Shown: positions 50,315 to 60,552 of the stretch, piece after piece
How positions within the stretch are numbered: the first letter of the stretch is position 1
Layout: each line of letters opens with the position of its first letter
From: Methylococcus mesophilus
Lineage (GTDB): Bacteria; Pseudomonadota; Gammaproteobacteria; Methylococcales; Methylococcaceae
DNA: 64,000 nucleotides
NCBI RefSeq assembly: GCF_026247885.1
Contig: NZ_CP110921.1
Coordinates: forward strand, 1,178,001-1,242,000
Direction: 5' to 3'
The notes under the pieces: generated by a model
What the model was told of the DNA's origin: nothing
What the model saw: only the letters and a program-made list of their open reading frames with translations
The model's database searches: none
Made by a program: the position numbers and the translations under genes

Positions 50315-51535
50315 TCACGCGTCCTTTGCCACAACAGGACAAACACGCCAACGATCGCCGTCGAACTGCAGCTCGCTGCGGAACCCGTGCGTCGCCGCGT
50401 CGCCTTGCTGGCCGGGAAGATTCTCGATGACGATACGTCCGGCGTCGCGCAGTTCGCGGATGGCCCCGGTCAACGTGGGATCGGCGCCAACAGGGGCGAA
50501 TATGGCATCTTCTCTGCCCGAAAAAGATTCACCGAGTTCGGACAATCTGAGGATGACCTTGAGATCGGCACTGAATCCCGTCGCCGGACGCGCCCGCCCG
50601 AATACTTTTCCTATGTCGTCATATCGCCCGCCGCGCGCAATTTCCCTGCCGTAGCCTGGCACGAAAGCGGCAAAAACCACGCCGGTCTGATAGCGGTACC
50701 CCCGTAACTCGGCCAGATCGAAATTGATGGGAACCTCAGGGCAGTAGCTGCCAAGCCGCTCCGCCAGAACGGCCAACTCCTCCAGGGCAAGATGCACCAC
50801 CCTGTCGGCGTCTGCCAGAGACTCCAGGGCCCGCTCAATAACGCCGTGGCGGCCGTTGAGGTCAATCAGGTCCGTAAACATTCGCGCCAGCTGCGGCGCC
50901 ATTCCCATCCCCTCGATGGCCGCGTTGAGCTCGGGGCGCGCCTTCTGCTGCAACAAGGTAAACAGCTCGCCTTCCTGCTCTCCGCTCAGGCCGGCCTGGC
51001 GCGCCAAACCACGGAAGATGCCGACATGTCCCAGATCCAGATGGACTTGTCCGACACCGGCCGTCGCCAGAACTTCCAGCATCAGACGAATAATTTCGAG
51101 ATCGCTCGCCCCGCCGCCATGGCCGTATAGCTCCGCACCGAACTGGATGGGGCTGCGCGATTTCTCCAGACGATCGGCCTGGGTATGCAGCACGGAGCCC
51201 AGATAACAAAACCGCCCCGGCATGCCGCCGGCATGGGTGCGGGCATCGATGCGCGCGACCTGGGGTGTCATGTCGGCGCGGATGCCGAGGAGGCGTCCGC
51301 TGGCCTGATCGATCAGCTTGAACGTCTGAATGTCCAGATCGTGGCCGGCCCCTGTCAACAGCGAGTCGATGAATTCGATCAGGGGCGGCATCACCAGCCT
51401 GTAGCCCCAGGCGGCAAAACGATCGAGCACCCTTCGCCGAAGCAGTTCCAGCCGCTCGGCTTCCTCGGGCAAGAGTTCTTCAATGCCTTCCGGCAGCAGC
51501 CAGCGGTCATCGGCTGGGTAGGAAAAAGGGAACAT
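50315..51535 (-). CDS. hisZ: ATP phosphoribosyltransferase regulatory subunit HisZ
   Basis: 406 residues. It resembles the catalytic core of histidyl-tRNA synthetase (PEGIEELLPEEAERLELLRR, then IRADMTPQVARIDARTHAGG) but lacks the anticodon-binding domain and the synthetase histidine motifs, as HisZ does. Late motifs include GYRYQTGVVFAAFVPGYG and GGRYDDIGKVFGRARPATGF. HisZ joins the short HisG into an active, histidine-inhibited complex; a short hisG lies at 36826-37467. The gene occupies the space between hflC and purA. Confidence 0.94.
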   Translation of the reverse strand: MFPFSYPADDRWLLPEGIEELLPEEAERLELLRRRVLDRFAAWGYRLVMPPLIEFIDSLLTGAGHDLDIQTFKLIDQASGRLLGIRADMTPQVARIDARTHAGGMPGRFCYLGSVLHTQADRLEKSRSPIQFGAELYGHGGGASDLEIIRLMLEVLATAGVGQVHLDLGHVGIFRGLARQAGLSGEQEGELFTLLQQKARPELNAAIEGMGMAPQLARMFTDLIDLNGRHGVIERALESLADADRVVHLALEELAVLAERLGSYCPEVPINFDLAELRGYRYQTGVVFAAFVPGYGREIARGGRYDDIGKVFGRARPATGFSADLKVILRLSELGESFSGREDAIFAPVGADPTLTGAIRELRDAGRIVIENLPGQQGDAATHGFRSELQFDGDRWRVCPVVAKDA

Positions 51536-51663
51536 AAGGAATCAATTGGTTAGAGCCGCAACCAGCCGGCCCTCACCGGAACACCGTTGGGGAAAGACGT
51601 TGGTATCGAATTATAGCGGAGGAATCGCCCGGTGTGCCCGTCGGCGACGGGCACACGGCATCG

Positions 51664-52527
51664 TCACTTGCCGGTGGATTTCTTGAAATACCTGAAGAAC
51701 TCGGAATCAGGTTCGACCACCAGCGTGTCGTCTTCACGGATCGCGCTGCGGTAAGCCGACAGGCTGCGATAGAGACCGAAGAACTCCTTATTCTTGCCGT
51801 ACGCCTGGGCGTATATATCCGCCGCGGTTGCCTCCCCTTCGCCGCGCTTGAGCTCGGAATCCCGGTAGGCATCGGCCAGAATCACTTCCCGCTGACGGTC
51901 GGCATCCGCGCGAATCCGCTCCGCGGCCTCGGCACCGCGCGAGCGGAAATCGCGAGCCACCCGGGCCCGCTCGGCCTCCATCCGCCGATATACCGAGGAA
52001 CTGACCTCGCTCGGAAGATCGATGCGCATGACGCGGACGTCCAAAATCTGGATGCCCAGTTGTTCGGCCACCGGACTCGCCGCGCCGCTCAGCACGTCCC
52101 GGATCTGCGAACGTTCGGACGATACCAGTTCTCGGATGGTGCGCTTGCTGAATTCGCTGCGCATTGCGTCCTTGATGATCTGATCCAGGCGGATGTTCGC
52201 CTGGACCACGTCGCCCGCCACCGTCGTGTAATACTTGGCGACGTCCTTCACCCGCCACTTGACGAAGGAGTCGACGATGACGTTCTTCTTCTCGGAAGTC
52301 AGGAACCGCTCCGGTTTCGACTCCAGGGTCAAAATCCGACCGTCGAACTTCTTGACGTTGTTGATGAACGGCACCTGGAAATAAATCCCGGGCGTATAGT
52401 CCGATTGCACGATTTCACCCAGCCGGAACCTGATCACCTTCTGGGTTTCGGAGACGGTGAACATCGACAGCGAAGCCAGCACCGCCGCCGCGCCGGCCAC
52501 CGCAATCATTGCCTTAGCCTGTGCCAT
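51664..52527 (-). CDS. hflC: FtsH protease modulator HflC
   Basis: 287 residues. One N-terminal membrane segment (AMIAVAGAAAVLASLSMFTV) is followed by a prohibitin/SPFH domain in the periplasm, with VDSFVKWRVKDVAKYYTTVA and QIRDVLSGAASPVAEQLGIQ. The C-terminal part is a coiled coil with RMEAERARVARDFRSRGAEA. HflC with HflK forms a cage around FtsH that limits access of membrane substrates. The ATG overlaps the hflK stop by one base (TAATG). Confidence 0.96.
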   Translation of the reverse strand: MAQAKAMIAVAGAAAVLASLSMFTVSETQKVIRFRLGEIVQSDYTPGIYFQVPFINNVKKFDGRILTLESKPERFLTSEKKNVIVDSFVKWRVKDVAKYYTTVAGDVVQANIRLDQIIKDAMRSEFSKRTIRELVSSERSQIRDVLSGAASPVAEQLGIQILDVRVMRIDLPSEVSSSVYRRMEAERARVARDFRSRGAEAAERIRADADRQREVILADAYRDSELKRGEGEATAADIYAQAYGKNKEFFGLYRSLSAYRSAIREDDTLVVEPDSEFFRYFKKSTGK

Positions 52528-53744
52528 TATTGTCCCCTCCCGTCTCTGCCGCGGCTCGACGCACGCCCACCGCCGGCTTTGGCTCCACCATCCTGGCTAT
52601 CGATCTGCGCTGGAATGGATACGCTGCCGACTTCGGACTCTGACGCAGCGGCATCGGCCGCGCCCCGACCCGACCTGATCTTGTCCAGGGGCAGGTAGAT
52701 CACATTGTTCCCGCTCTTCACGTCCAGCATCAGGGTGTTAGCACGCTCCATCACTTCCTGCATCGACTCGATGTAAAGACGCTCGCGCATCACGTCCGGC
52801 GCCTTTTCGTATTCCGCAAGAAGCCGCTCGAAACGACCGGCCTCGCCCCGAGCCTTGGCGATGACCTTTTCCTTGTAGCCTTCCGATTCTTGAGTCAGCC
52901 GCGACGCCGCTCCTCGTGCCTTGGGAACGACCTCGTTCGCGTAGGCCTCCGCTTCGTTCTTGAGCCTTTGCTCGTCCTCGCGCGCCTTGATGGCATCCTC
53001 AAACGCCGCCTGCACCTCTTCCGGGGGCTGGGCATCCACCAGATTGACGGTGATGACCCGAATGCCGGCATGATACTGATCGAGGATCTCTTGGATTTCT
53101 GCCTTGATATCCGAGGCAACGCTGCTGCGGCCTTCCGTAAGCACGAAATCCATGGTGCTGTTGCCGATAACCGAACGCTCGGCGCTCTCGGTGACCTGTT
53201 TCAGCGTGCCCTCGGGATCCAGCACGTTGAACAGATACTCTTTCGCATCCTTGATCTGGTATTGCACGGCCAGACGCAGATCGACGATGTTCTCGTCCTG
53301 GGTCAGCATGAGCGCTTCGCGCGGCACCGAACCCAGAGAGCCGACCGCCTGCTGGCGACCGCCCGAGCGGTAGCCAACCTCGACGAAGCGCTGCTGCTCG
53401 ACGTTGACTACCGTCACGGCCTCGACCGGGGACGGCCAGTGCCAGTGCGGACCGGGCTGGGTCGTTTCGACGTACTTACCAAAACGCGTCACTACGCCGC
53501 GGCTGCCCTCGTCGACGATGTAAATGCCGGTCAGGCCCCATACCGCCACGGCGGCCACGCCGATCATGCCGGCAAGCCTGGCCGCGTTTCCACCGCCCCC
53601 GCCGCCGTCGGGCTTGCGCCCGAACAGCTTGTTGATGCGGTCCTGCAGATTGCGAAGAACCTCGTCCAGATCCGGAGGGGTATCCTGCTGGTCGCGCCCG
53701 CTCCACGGGTCCTTCTTTCCACCGCCCGGTTCATTCCAAGCCAT
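52527..53744 (-). CDS. hflK: FtsH protease modulator HflK
   Basis: 405 residues from ATG 53744 with AGGAG upstream; a frame to 53774 adds ten residues without a better site. The N-terminus (MAWNEPGGGKKDPWSGRDQQ) is Gly-rich, followed by a membrane segment at about 62-85. The SPFH domain has IYIVDEGSRGVVTRFGKYVE and PGPHWHWPSPVEAVTVVNVE, and a coiled coil covers about 230-330. It pairs with HflC at FtsH. The tail from about 350 is Ser- and Gly-rich. Confidence 0.96.
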   Translation of the reverse strand: MAWNEPGGGKKDPWSGRDQQDTPPDLDEVLRNLQDRINKLFGRKPDGGGGGGNAARLAGMIGVAAVAVWGLTGIYIVDEGSRGVVTRFGKYVETTQPGPHWHWPSPVEAVTVVNVEQQRFVEVGYRSGGRQQAVGSLGSVPREALMLTQDENIVDLRLAVQYQIKDAKEYLFNVLDPEGTLKQVTESAERSVIGNSTMDFVLTEGRSSVASDIKAEIQEILDQYHAGIRVITVNLVDAQPPEEVQAAFEDAIKAREDEQRLKNEAEAYANEVVPKARGAASRLTQESEGYKEKVIAKARGEAGRFERLLAEYEKAPDVMRERLYIESMQEVMERANTLMLDVKSGNNVIYLPLDKIRSGRGAADAAASESEVGSVSIPAQIDSQDGGAKAGGGRASSRGRDGRGQ

Positions 53745-53847
53745 GTGAACACTCCTGTGACGATCTATAGCCATTGCTTTCGAGTTGCAGCATTGCTGGA
53801 ATTATCCCGGAAATCCTTCAAACATACAAAAATCCCGAGTGGAATCG

Positions 53848-55146
53848 TCAGTGGCTCACGCTGAGTGGACCTTCGTGTTCCGCCTCGGTGGCGTTATCGC
53901 CGATGGCATGGCGTAAACCGCGAGCCGTGGCCGGAAACTCCACGGCCAGCCGCCAGCCGCCTGCCCCGTCGGGCTCGTCCGACAACACCCTGGCCTCGCG
54001 ATAGAGGCGTGCCCTGAGTTCGCCCTGGGCCGCAGACAGAGTCAGGATACGGCGCTCGACGCCACCGCCCAGGATCTCCTCCAGAAGTTCCTTGAGCAAC
54101 TCCAGGCCGGCGCCGCTCCGGGCCGAAACCCAGACCTGGGTCGGCCGGCCCGACGCACCGCGCTCGATGTGCGGAACCACGCCCTCCAAGCGGTCGATCT
54201 TGTTGTAAACCTCGACGCACGGAATGCGGTCGGCACCGATCTCCGCCAGCACCTGCCGCACCTCGGCGATGGTTTCGTCCATCCGCTCGTCGCTGGCGTC
54301 GACGACATGCAGCAGAAGATCCGCTTCGGCCGATTCCTGCAGGGTGGACCGGAACGCCGCGACGAGTTCATGCGGGAGATGGCGTATGAAACCCACGGTA
54401 TCCGCCAGCACCATGTTCAGACCGCCACTGCTCAGACGCCGCAGGGTCGGATCGAGAGTCGCAAACAATTGGTCGGCCGAATAGACTTCCGCATGTGTCA
54501 AGGCATTGAACAAGGTCGACTTGCCGGCGTTGGTATAGCCGACCAAGCCGACCACTGGCACTTGCGCCCGGCGACGCGCCTGACGCCCCTGATCGCGCTG
54601 CACTTCCACGTGCTGCAGCCGCTTCTGAATCTGGCGGATCCGGTTGGCGAGCAGACGCTTGTCGGTCTCGAGCTGGGTTTCACCGGGACCGCGCAGGCCG
54701 ATCCCGCCTTTCTGGCGCTCAAGGTGAGTCCAGCCCCGTACCAGCCGGGTGGAGAGATGTTTCAGCTGAGCCAGTTCGACCTGGAGCCGCCCCTCGAAGG
54801 AACGCGCACGTTGGGCGAAAATGTCCAGGATTAGGCCGCTGCGGTCGACCACCCGGACATTCAACGCTTTTTCAAGATTGCGCTCCTGGCTCGGTGTGAG
54901 CGCGTGATTGAAGAGTACCAGCTCCGCCTCGTGCGCCTTGACCGTTTCGGCCAGTTCTTCCAGTTTGCCCTGGCCGATGTAGTAGCGGGGATCGATCGCC
55001 CGCAACCGTCCCGTGAGCGTAGCCGCCGGCTCCGCCCCTGCGGAGAGGGCCAGGAGCCGCAGCTCGTCCAGATCCTCCTGATCCGGACCGGCCAGCGGCA
55101 TGTGCACCAGTACCGCGCGCGATCCGGTATCTGGCCTATCGAACAA
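53848..55146 (-). CDS. hflX: Ribosome-associated GTPase HflX
   Basis: 432 residues from a TTG at 55146. GAGGGAC lies just before it, and the resulting FDRPDTGSRAVLVHMPLAGP aligns with the known HflX N-terminus; an ATG at 55101 would cut the domain. The N-terminal HflX domain has ELVLFNHALTPSQERNLEKA and VDRSGLILDIFAQRARSFEG. The GTPase has the loop GYTNAGKSTLFN, switch DTVGFIRHLPHELVAAF and NKID. It rescues stalled or heat-damaged ribosomes. The neighbouring genes hfq and hflKC are in the conserved order. Confidence 0.96.
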   Translation of the reverse strand: MFDRPDTGSRAVLVHMPLAGPDQEDLDELRLLALSAGAEPAATLTGRLRAIDPRYYIGQGKLEELAETVKAHEAELVLFNHALTPSQERNLEKALNVRVVDRSGLILDIFAQRARSFEGRLQVELAQLKHLSTRLVRGWTHLERQKGGIGLRGPGETQLETDKRLLANRIRQIQKRLQHVEVQRDQGRQARRRAQVPVVGLVGYTNAGKSTLFNALTHAEVYSADQLFATLDPTLRRLSSGGLNMVLADTVGFIRHLPHELVAAFRSTLQESAEADLLLHVVDASDERMDETIAEVRQVLAEIGADRIPCVEVYNKIDRLEGVVPHIERGASGRPTQVWVSARSGAGLELLKELLEEILGGGVERRILTLSAAQGELRARLYREARVLSDEPDGAGGWRLAVEFPATARGLRHAIGDNATEAEHEGPLSVSH

Positions 55147-55193
55147 CCAAGTCCCTCAAGACTACGGCTCTATGAAGCACGTCTTTCGCTGCC

Positions 55194-55442
55194 TCACTCG
55201 GCATCCTCGTCGCCACCTTCACCCGCATGCGGCACGCGCACGGGGCGGCCGGGCACGATGGTCGAAATCGCGTGTTTGTACACCATCTGGCTGACGGTGT
55301 TCTTCAGCATGATCACGTACTGGTCGAACGAATCCACCTTTCCTTGCAGCTTGATTCCGTTGACGAGATAGATCGAAACCGGAACGTGTTCCTTCCGGAG
55401 TGTGTTCAGGAATGGATCTTGCAGATTTTGGCCCTTCGACAT
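55194..55442 (-). CDS. hfq: RNA chaperone Hfq
   Basis: 82 residues. The Sm1 motif is [20 protein letters not shown] and the Sm2 motif is the YKHAIST sequence; Gln8 and the proximal-face residues are present in [20 protein letters not shown]. The hexamer helps small RNAs pair with messages. The C-terminal tail is short, only about 17 residues ([15 protein letters not shown]). AAGGAG precedes the ATG at a normal distance. It is the first gene of the hfq-hflX-hflKC order. Confidence 0.98.
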   Translation of the reverse strand: MSKGQNLQDPFLNTLRKEHVPVSIYLVNGIKLQGKVDSFDQYVIMLKNTVSQMVYKHAISTIVPGRPVRVPHAGEGGDEDAE

Positions 55443-55721
55443 CCTCTTTCTCCTTGTTGTTTTTGGATTGGATTACCTTCCCATCCAAGATTTGAAACAA
55501 ATTAACAGAATTGCACCGGCATAGCCATCTGCACAATCTTGAGACAAACCGTTTGCAATTCAAGCCTTCCCGTAAAATTTTCATGCGGCGACAGGACCTG
55601 GTCCCTTCACGCTTGCCTCATCACCGACCCAAGGCATCCCTATTACAATTCAACGGAAAACGCCGCCGTCCGACCGGAGTTCTATGGTTTACAATGCCCG
55701 CCCCAAAACGAAGAGAGCCCC

Positions 55722-56752
55722 ATGAACCCAATTCCGTCCCCTCGCTGTGTGATGTTCGACCTTATCGGGACCCGGATATCCGACGACGAGCGCGAATTCC
55801 TGCTTCACCCTGCGGCCGGGGGGCTGATCCTGTTCAGTCGCAACTACGAATCGCCGGACCAGATGATAACGCTGGTGTCGGAGGTCCGCGGCCTGCGGCC
55901 GGACATTCTCATCGCCGTGGATCACGAGGGCAGCCGGGTCCAGCGTTTCCGCGCGGGCTTTACCCGGCTGCCGGCGGCATCCGCGTACCTTGAAGCCGGC
56001 GCCGAAGCCGGGCTGGCGGCGGCCGAGACGGCGGGCTGGCTGATGGCGGCGGAGCTTCGCGCCGTGGGCGTGGACTTCAGTTTCGCGCCCGTACTCGACG
56101 TCGATACCGGCATCAGCACCGTCATCGGTGACCGCGCCTTCGCCCGCACGCCGGATGAAGTCACCGCCGCCGCCCGCGCCTTCGCCGCCGGCATGCGTCG
56201 GGCGGGCATGGCGGCGGTGGGCAAGCATTTCCCCGGCCATGGCGGCGTGGCCGGCGATTCGCACCTCACGCTGCCCGAGGACCCGCGCGAACTCGAGGAC
56301 CTGCTCGCCCGCGACCTGCTGCCCTTCTCGGCGTTGATACGCGAAGACCTGGAAGGCATCATGCCGGCCCATGTGCTGTATTCCCGCATCGACGCCCAGA
56401 CACCGTGTTTTTCTCATTTCTGGCTGCAGACCATCCTGCGCGAACGGATGAATTTCGACGGCGCGATCTTCTCGGACGACCTTTCCATGGCGGGCGCGAC
56501 CTTGGCCGGCGACTACGCCACCCGTGCCCTGGCGGCACTCAAGGCGGGCTGCGACATGCTGGTGGTCTGTAACACTCCCGAGGCGACGGCGGCGATCCTG
56601 CAAGTGCTTGAAAACCGCACCGCTTCCGCCGGCAGCGCCCGCCGCCTTGCCGCAATGCGCGGCCGCTTTCCGATCGACCGCAGCGATCTGCTGGCAAGCG
56701 CCGAATGGCGCGCCGCCGTCAGCCGCATCCAAACCCTCACCGGCCCTGCCCA

Positions 56753-56756
<4 letters not shown>
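55722..56756 (+). CDS. nagZ: Beta-N-acetylhexosaminidase NagZ
   Basis: 344 residues from ATG 55722; earlier starts give residues not found in the family. Glycoside hydrolase family 3 motifs are LIAVDHEGSRVQRFRAGFTR, VDFSFAPVLDVDTG and the flexible catalytic loop KHFPGHGGVAGDSH with its Asp and His pair. The nucleophile is in FSDDLSMAGA. No signal peptide, so it acts in the cytoplasm, removing GlcNAc from recycled peptidoglycan fragments. The stop overlaps the phosphoribosyltransferase start (ATGA), an order also known in pseudomonads. Confidence 0.96.
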
Positions 56757-58058
<1,302 letters not shown>

Positions 58059-58064
58059 CCCGGA

Positions 58065-58520
58065 TCAGCCGCAGCCGCCGACCGCCACCTTGACCGGCTT
58101 GCGGCTCCAACAGATACGCCCCCCGGCCTCTGCCAACGCAACCACCTCGCTGCTCTCGTTCATCTTGATACGGAGCGAGACCGAGGGCACCGCGCCGTCC
58201 AGGAAGTCGAAGGAGGCCGCCAACGGCCGGGGATTGCGCACCACCAGGAGATGCAGCGCAGTCGTGCGCTCTAGGCGGCTCTCCAGCGTCACCGGCACGA
58301 TGGCGCCGTTCTCTGCACTGTCCGGCACATCCAGCACCAGTTCACCGCTTTCTTCCGGCATTCGGCCGCCAGTGATGGCGCGCAGCGCAGCATCGTAAGA
58401 CATCGATTCTGCGCCTGCCGCATGAGCGGAGACTCTAAACAGCGGGAGACCGAACCCGAACCCGGCTGCACTGCGCACAAGGGCGAGGAGAAAATGGCGG
58501 CGGGAAGCGGATTCGTTCAT
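58065..58520 (-). CDS. soxY: Thiosulfate-carrier protein SoxY
   Basis: 151 residues from ATG 58520; a frame to 58655 is longer but covers the promoter. A Tat signal (SRRHFLLALVRSAAGFGFGL) ends near AHAAG. The fold has LVLDVPDSAENGAIVPVTLE and LHLLVVRNPRPLAASFDFLD. The C-terminus is VAVGGCG, the sulfur-carrying swinging arm with Cys150; many SoxY proteins end GGCGG. It would carry thiosulfate or sulfur intermediates with SoxZ in the periplasm. It is divergent from soxZ instead of cotranscribed, which is unusual. Confidence 0.9.
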   Translation of the reverse strand: MNESASRRHFLLALVRSAAGFGFGLPLFRVSAHAAGAESMSYDAALRAITGGRMPEESGELVLDVPDSAENGAIVPVTLESRLERTTALHLLVVRNPRPLAASFDFLDGAVPSVSLRIKMNESSEVVALAEAGGRICWSRKPVKVAVGGCG

Positions 58521-58599
58521 GTCGCACGAGTTGGCTTGTCGGTGATGCAGCTTATCGCTACCCTGAGTCTTCAGCCAAGACCCGTTCTTTCGCCGCTGC

Positions 58600-58902
58600 A
58601 TGAAGATTCGCACCAAGACCGTCGACGGCATGACGACCGTCCGCCTGCTGATCACCCATCCGATGGAAACCGGGCGCCGCCGGGACGAAGCCAGCGGAGC
58701 GGTCGTTCCGGCCCATTACATCGAGGAACTGACCCTCGAGCACGAAGGCATACCCGTGGTGCGCTGCCGCCTCAGCACCGCGGTGTCCAAGGACCCTTAT
58801 TTCTCCCTGCAATTCCGCGGCGGCCGGCCGGGGGAACGCATCCGGGTGAGCTGGACCGACAATCTCGGCGAAACCGAATCGCAGGACGCCGTCATCGAGT
58901 AA
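58600..58902 (+). CDS. soxZ: Thiosulfate oxidation carrier partner SoxZ
   Basis: 100 residues without a signal peptide; the partner SoxY would carry it out by the Tat route. Family motifs are VRLLITHPMETGRRRDEASG, VVPAHYIEELTLEHEGIPV and VSKDPYFSLQFRG, ending RIRVSWTDNLGETES. It forms a dimer with SoxY. The gene starts 79 bases from the divergent soxY and ends one base from the convergent prfC. No soxA, soxX, soxB or soxCD lies in the window. Confidence 0.93.
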   Translation: MKIRTKTVDGMTTVRLLITHPMETGRRRDEASGAVVPAHYIEELTLEHEGIPVVRCRLSTAVSKDPYFSLQFRGGRPGERIRVSWTDNLGETESQDAVIE

Positions 58903-60483
58903 TCAAAGCTCGCGGGTCGCGCTGAAGCGGATGTCCGGCCAGCGCTCCTCGGTGAGCGACAAGTTCACCCGGCTGGTGGCGAGATAGACCAGATAGCCGC
59001 TGCCGTCCTCCGCCAGGTTGTCGTGGACCTTGCGCCTGAACTCTTCGAGCTTCTTGGGATCGCTGCACGACACCCAGCGCGCCGTGGTCACCGGCACCGC
59101 ATCGTAGACGCAGTCCACGTTGTATTCGGATTTGAGCCGGAACGCCGTCACGTCGAACTGCAGCACGCCCACCGCGCCCAGGATCAGATCGTTGTTGCGC
59201 AGCGGCTTGAACAGCTGGGTCGCCCCCTCCTCGCTCAGCTGCTGCAGGCCGCGCTGCAGCGCCTTGGAGCGCAAAGGGTCCTTCAGCACCACGCGGCGGA
59301 ACAGCTCCGGCGCAAAGTAAGGAATGCCCTCGAACTTCAGGTTCTCACCCTGGGTGAAGGTGTCGCCGACCTGGATGGTGCCGTGGTTGTGCAGGCCGAT
59401 GATGTCGCCGGGATAGGCCTCCTCCACGTTCTCGCGGCTGTCGGCCTGGAAGGTGATGGCGTTGGCCACCTGCATGGCCTTGCCGCTGCGTACATGGAAC
59501 AGCTTCATTCCCTTGGTGTACTGGCCGGAACACACGCGCAGGAAGGCGATGCGGTCGCGGTGGGCCGGGTCCATGTTCGCCTGGATCTTGAATACGAAGC
59601 CGGAAAACCTGTCCTCTTCCGGCCCGACGGCGCGCTCGCGGGCCTGGCGCGAATGCGGCGGCGGCGCATATTCGGCGAAGGCGTCCAGCAGTTCGAGGAT
59701 GCCGAAGTTGTTGATCGCCGAGCCGAAGAACACCGGCGTCTGGCGCCCGGCGCGATAGGCCTCCAGGTCGAATTCGTGGCTCGCCCCGCGCACCAGTTCG
59801 ATCTCCAGGCGCAACTCGTCCGCCATGTCGCCCAAGAGTTCGTCCAGCTTCGGGCTGTTCAAGCCCTCGATGACCTCGCCCTTGACGATGCGGTCGCCGT
59901 GCGAGGCGCTGAACAAATGGATCGCATCCTCGTACAAGTGGTAAACGCCCTTGAAGCGCTTGCCCATGCCGATCGGCCAAGTGATGGGCGCGCACTGGAT
60001 GTTCAGGATGCGTTCGACCTCATCGAGCAGTTCCACCGGCTCCCGGCCCTCGCGGTCCAGCTTGTTGATGAAGGTGAGGATGGGCGTGTCGCGCAGCCGG
60101 CACACTTCCATCAGTTTGATGGTGCGCTCCTCCACGCCCTTGGCGCTGTCGATCACCATGAGGGCGGAGTCCACCGCGGTCAGAGTACGGTAGGTGTCCT
60201 CGGAGAAGTCCTCGTGACCCGGCGTATCGAGCAGGTTGAAGATGCGGTCGCGGTGCTCGAACTGCATCACGGAGGTCGTGACCGAGATGCCGCGCTGCTT
60301 CTCCATCTCCATCCAGTCCGAAGTCGCATGCCGCGCCGCCTTGCGGCCCTTGACCGAGCCCGCCAACTGGATCGCGCCGCCGAACAGCAACAGCTTCTCG
60401 GTCAGCGTGGTCTTGCCGGCGTCGGGGTGGGAGATGATGGCGAAGGTTCGCCGCCGCTCGATTTCGAATTCAAGATCGGACAT
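58903..60483 (-). CDS. prfC: Peptide chain release factor 3
   Basis: 526 residues. The GTPase has the loop [20 protein letters not shown], switch [20 protein letters not shown] and NKLD, followed by domains 2 and 3 (LPYFAPEL-type region, [17 protein letters not shown]). It recycles release factors 1 and 2 after termination. Upstream is the YoaA-like helicase gene, 69 bases away on the same strand. It ends one base from soxZ. Confidence 0.97.
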   Translation of the reverse strand: MSDLEFEIERRRTFAIISHPDAGKTTLTEKLLLFGGAIQLAGSVKGRKAARHATSDWMEMEKQRGISVTTSVMQFEHRDRIFNLLDTPGHEDFSEDTYRTLTAVDSALMVIDSAKGVEERTIKLMEVCRLRDTPILTFINKLDREGREPVELLDEVERILNIQCAPITWPIGMGKRFKGVYHLYEDAIHLFSASHGDRIVKGEVIEGLNSPKLDELLGDMADELRLEIELVRGASHEFDLEAYRAGRQTPVFFGSAINNFGILELLDAFAEYAPPPHSRQARERAVGPEEDRFSGFVFKIQANMDPAHRDRIAFLRVCSGQYTKGMKLFHVRSGKAMQVANAITFQADSRENVEEAYPGDIIGLHNHGTIQVGDTFTQGENLKFEGIPYFAPELFRRVVLKDPLRSKALQRGLQQLSEEGATQLFKPLRNNDLILGAVGVLQFDVTAFRLKSEYNVDCVYDAVPVTTARWVSCSDPKKLEEFRRKVHDNLAEDGSGYLVYLATSRVNLSLTEERWPDIRFSATREL

Positions 60484-60552
60484 GGAACAGGCTTGCGGAA
60501 GGAAAACTGCTTATTGTAGGCCATTTCACCACTCAGACGGAGACGGGAAAAC

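Noticed and set aside
59023-60519. 498-residue plus-strand frame opposite prfC
   Set aside because: prfC is clear on the minus strand; this frame is rich in Leu, Val and Gln without a family.
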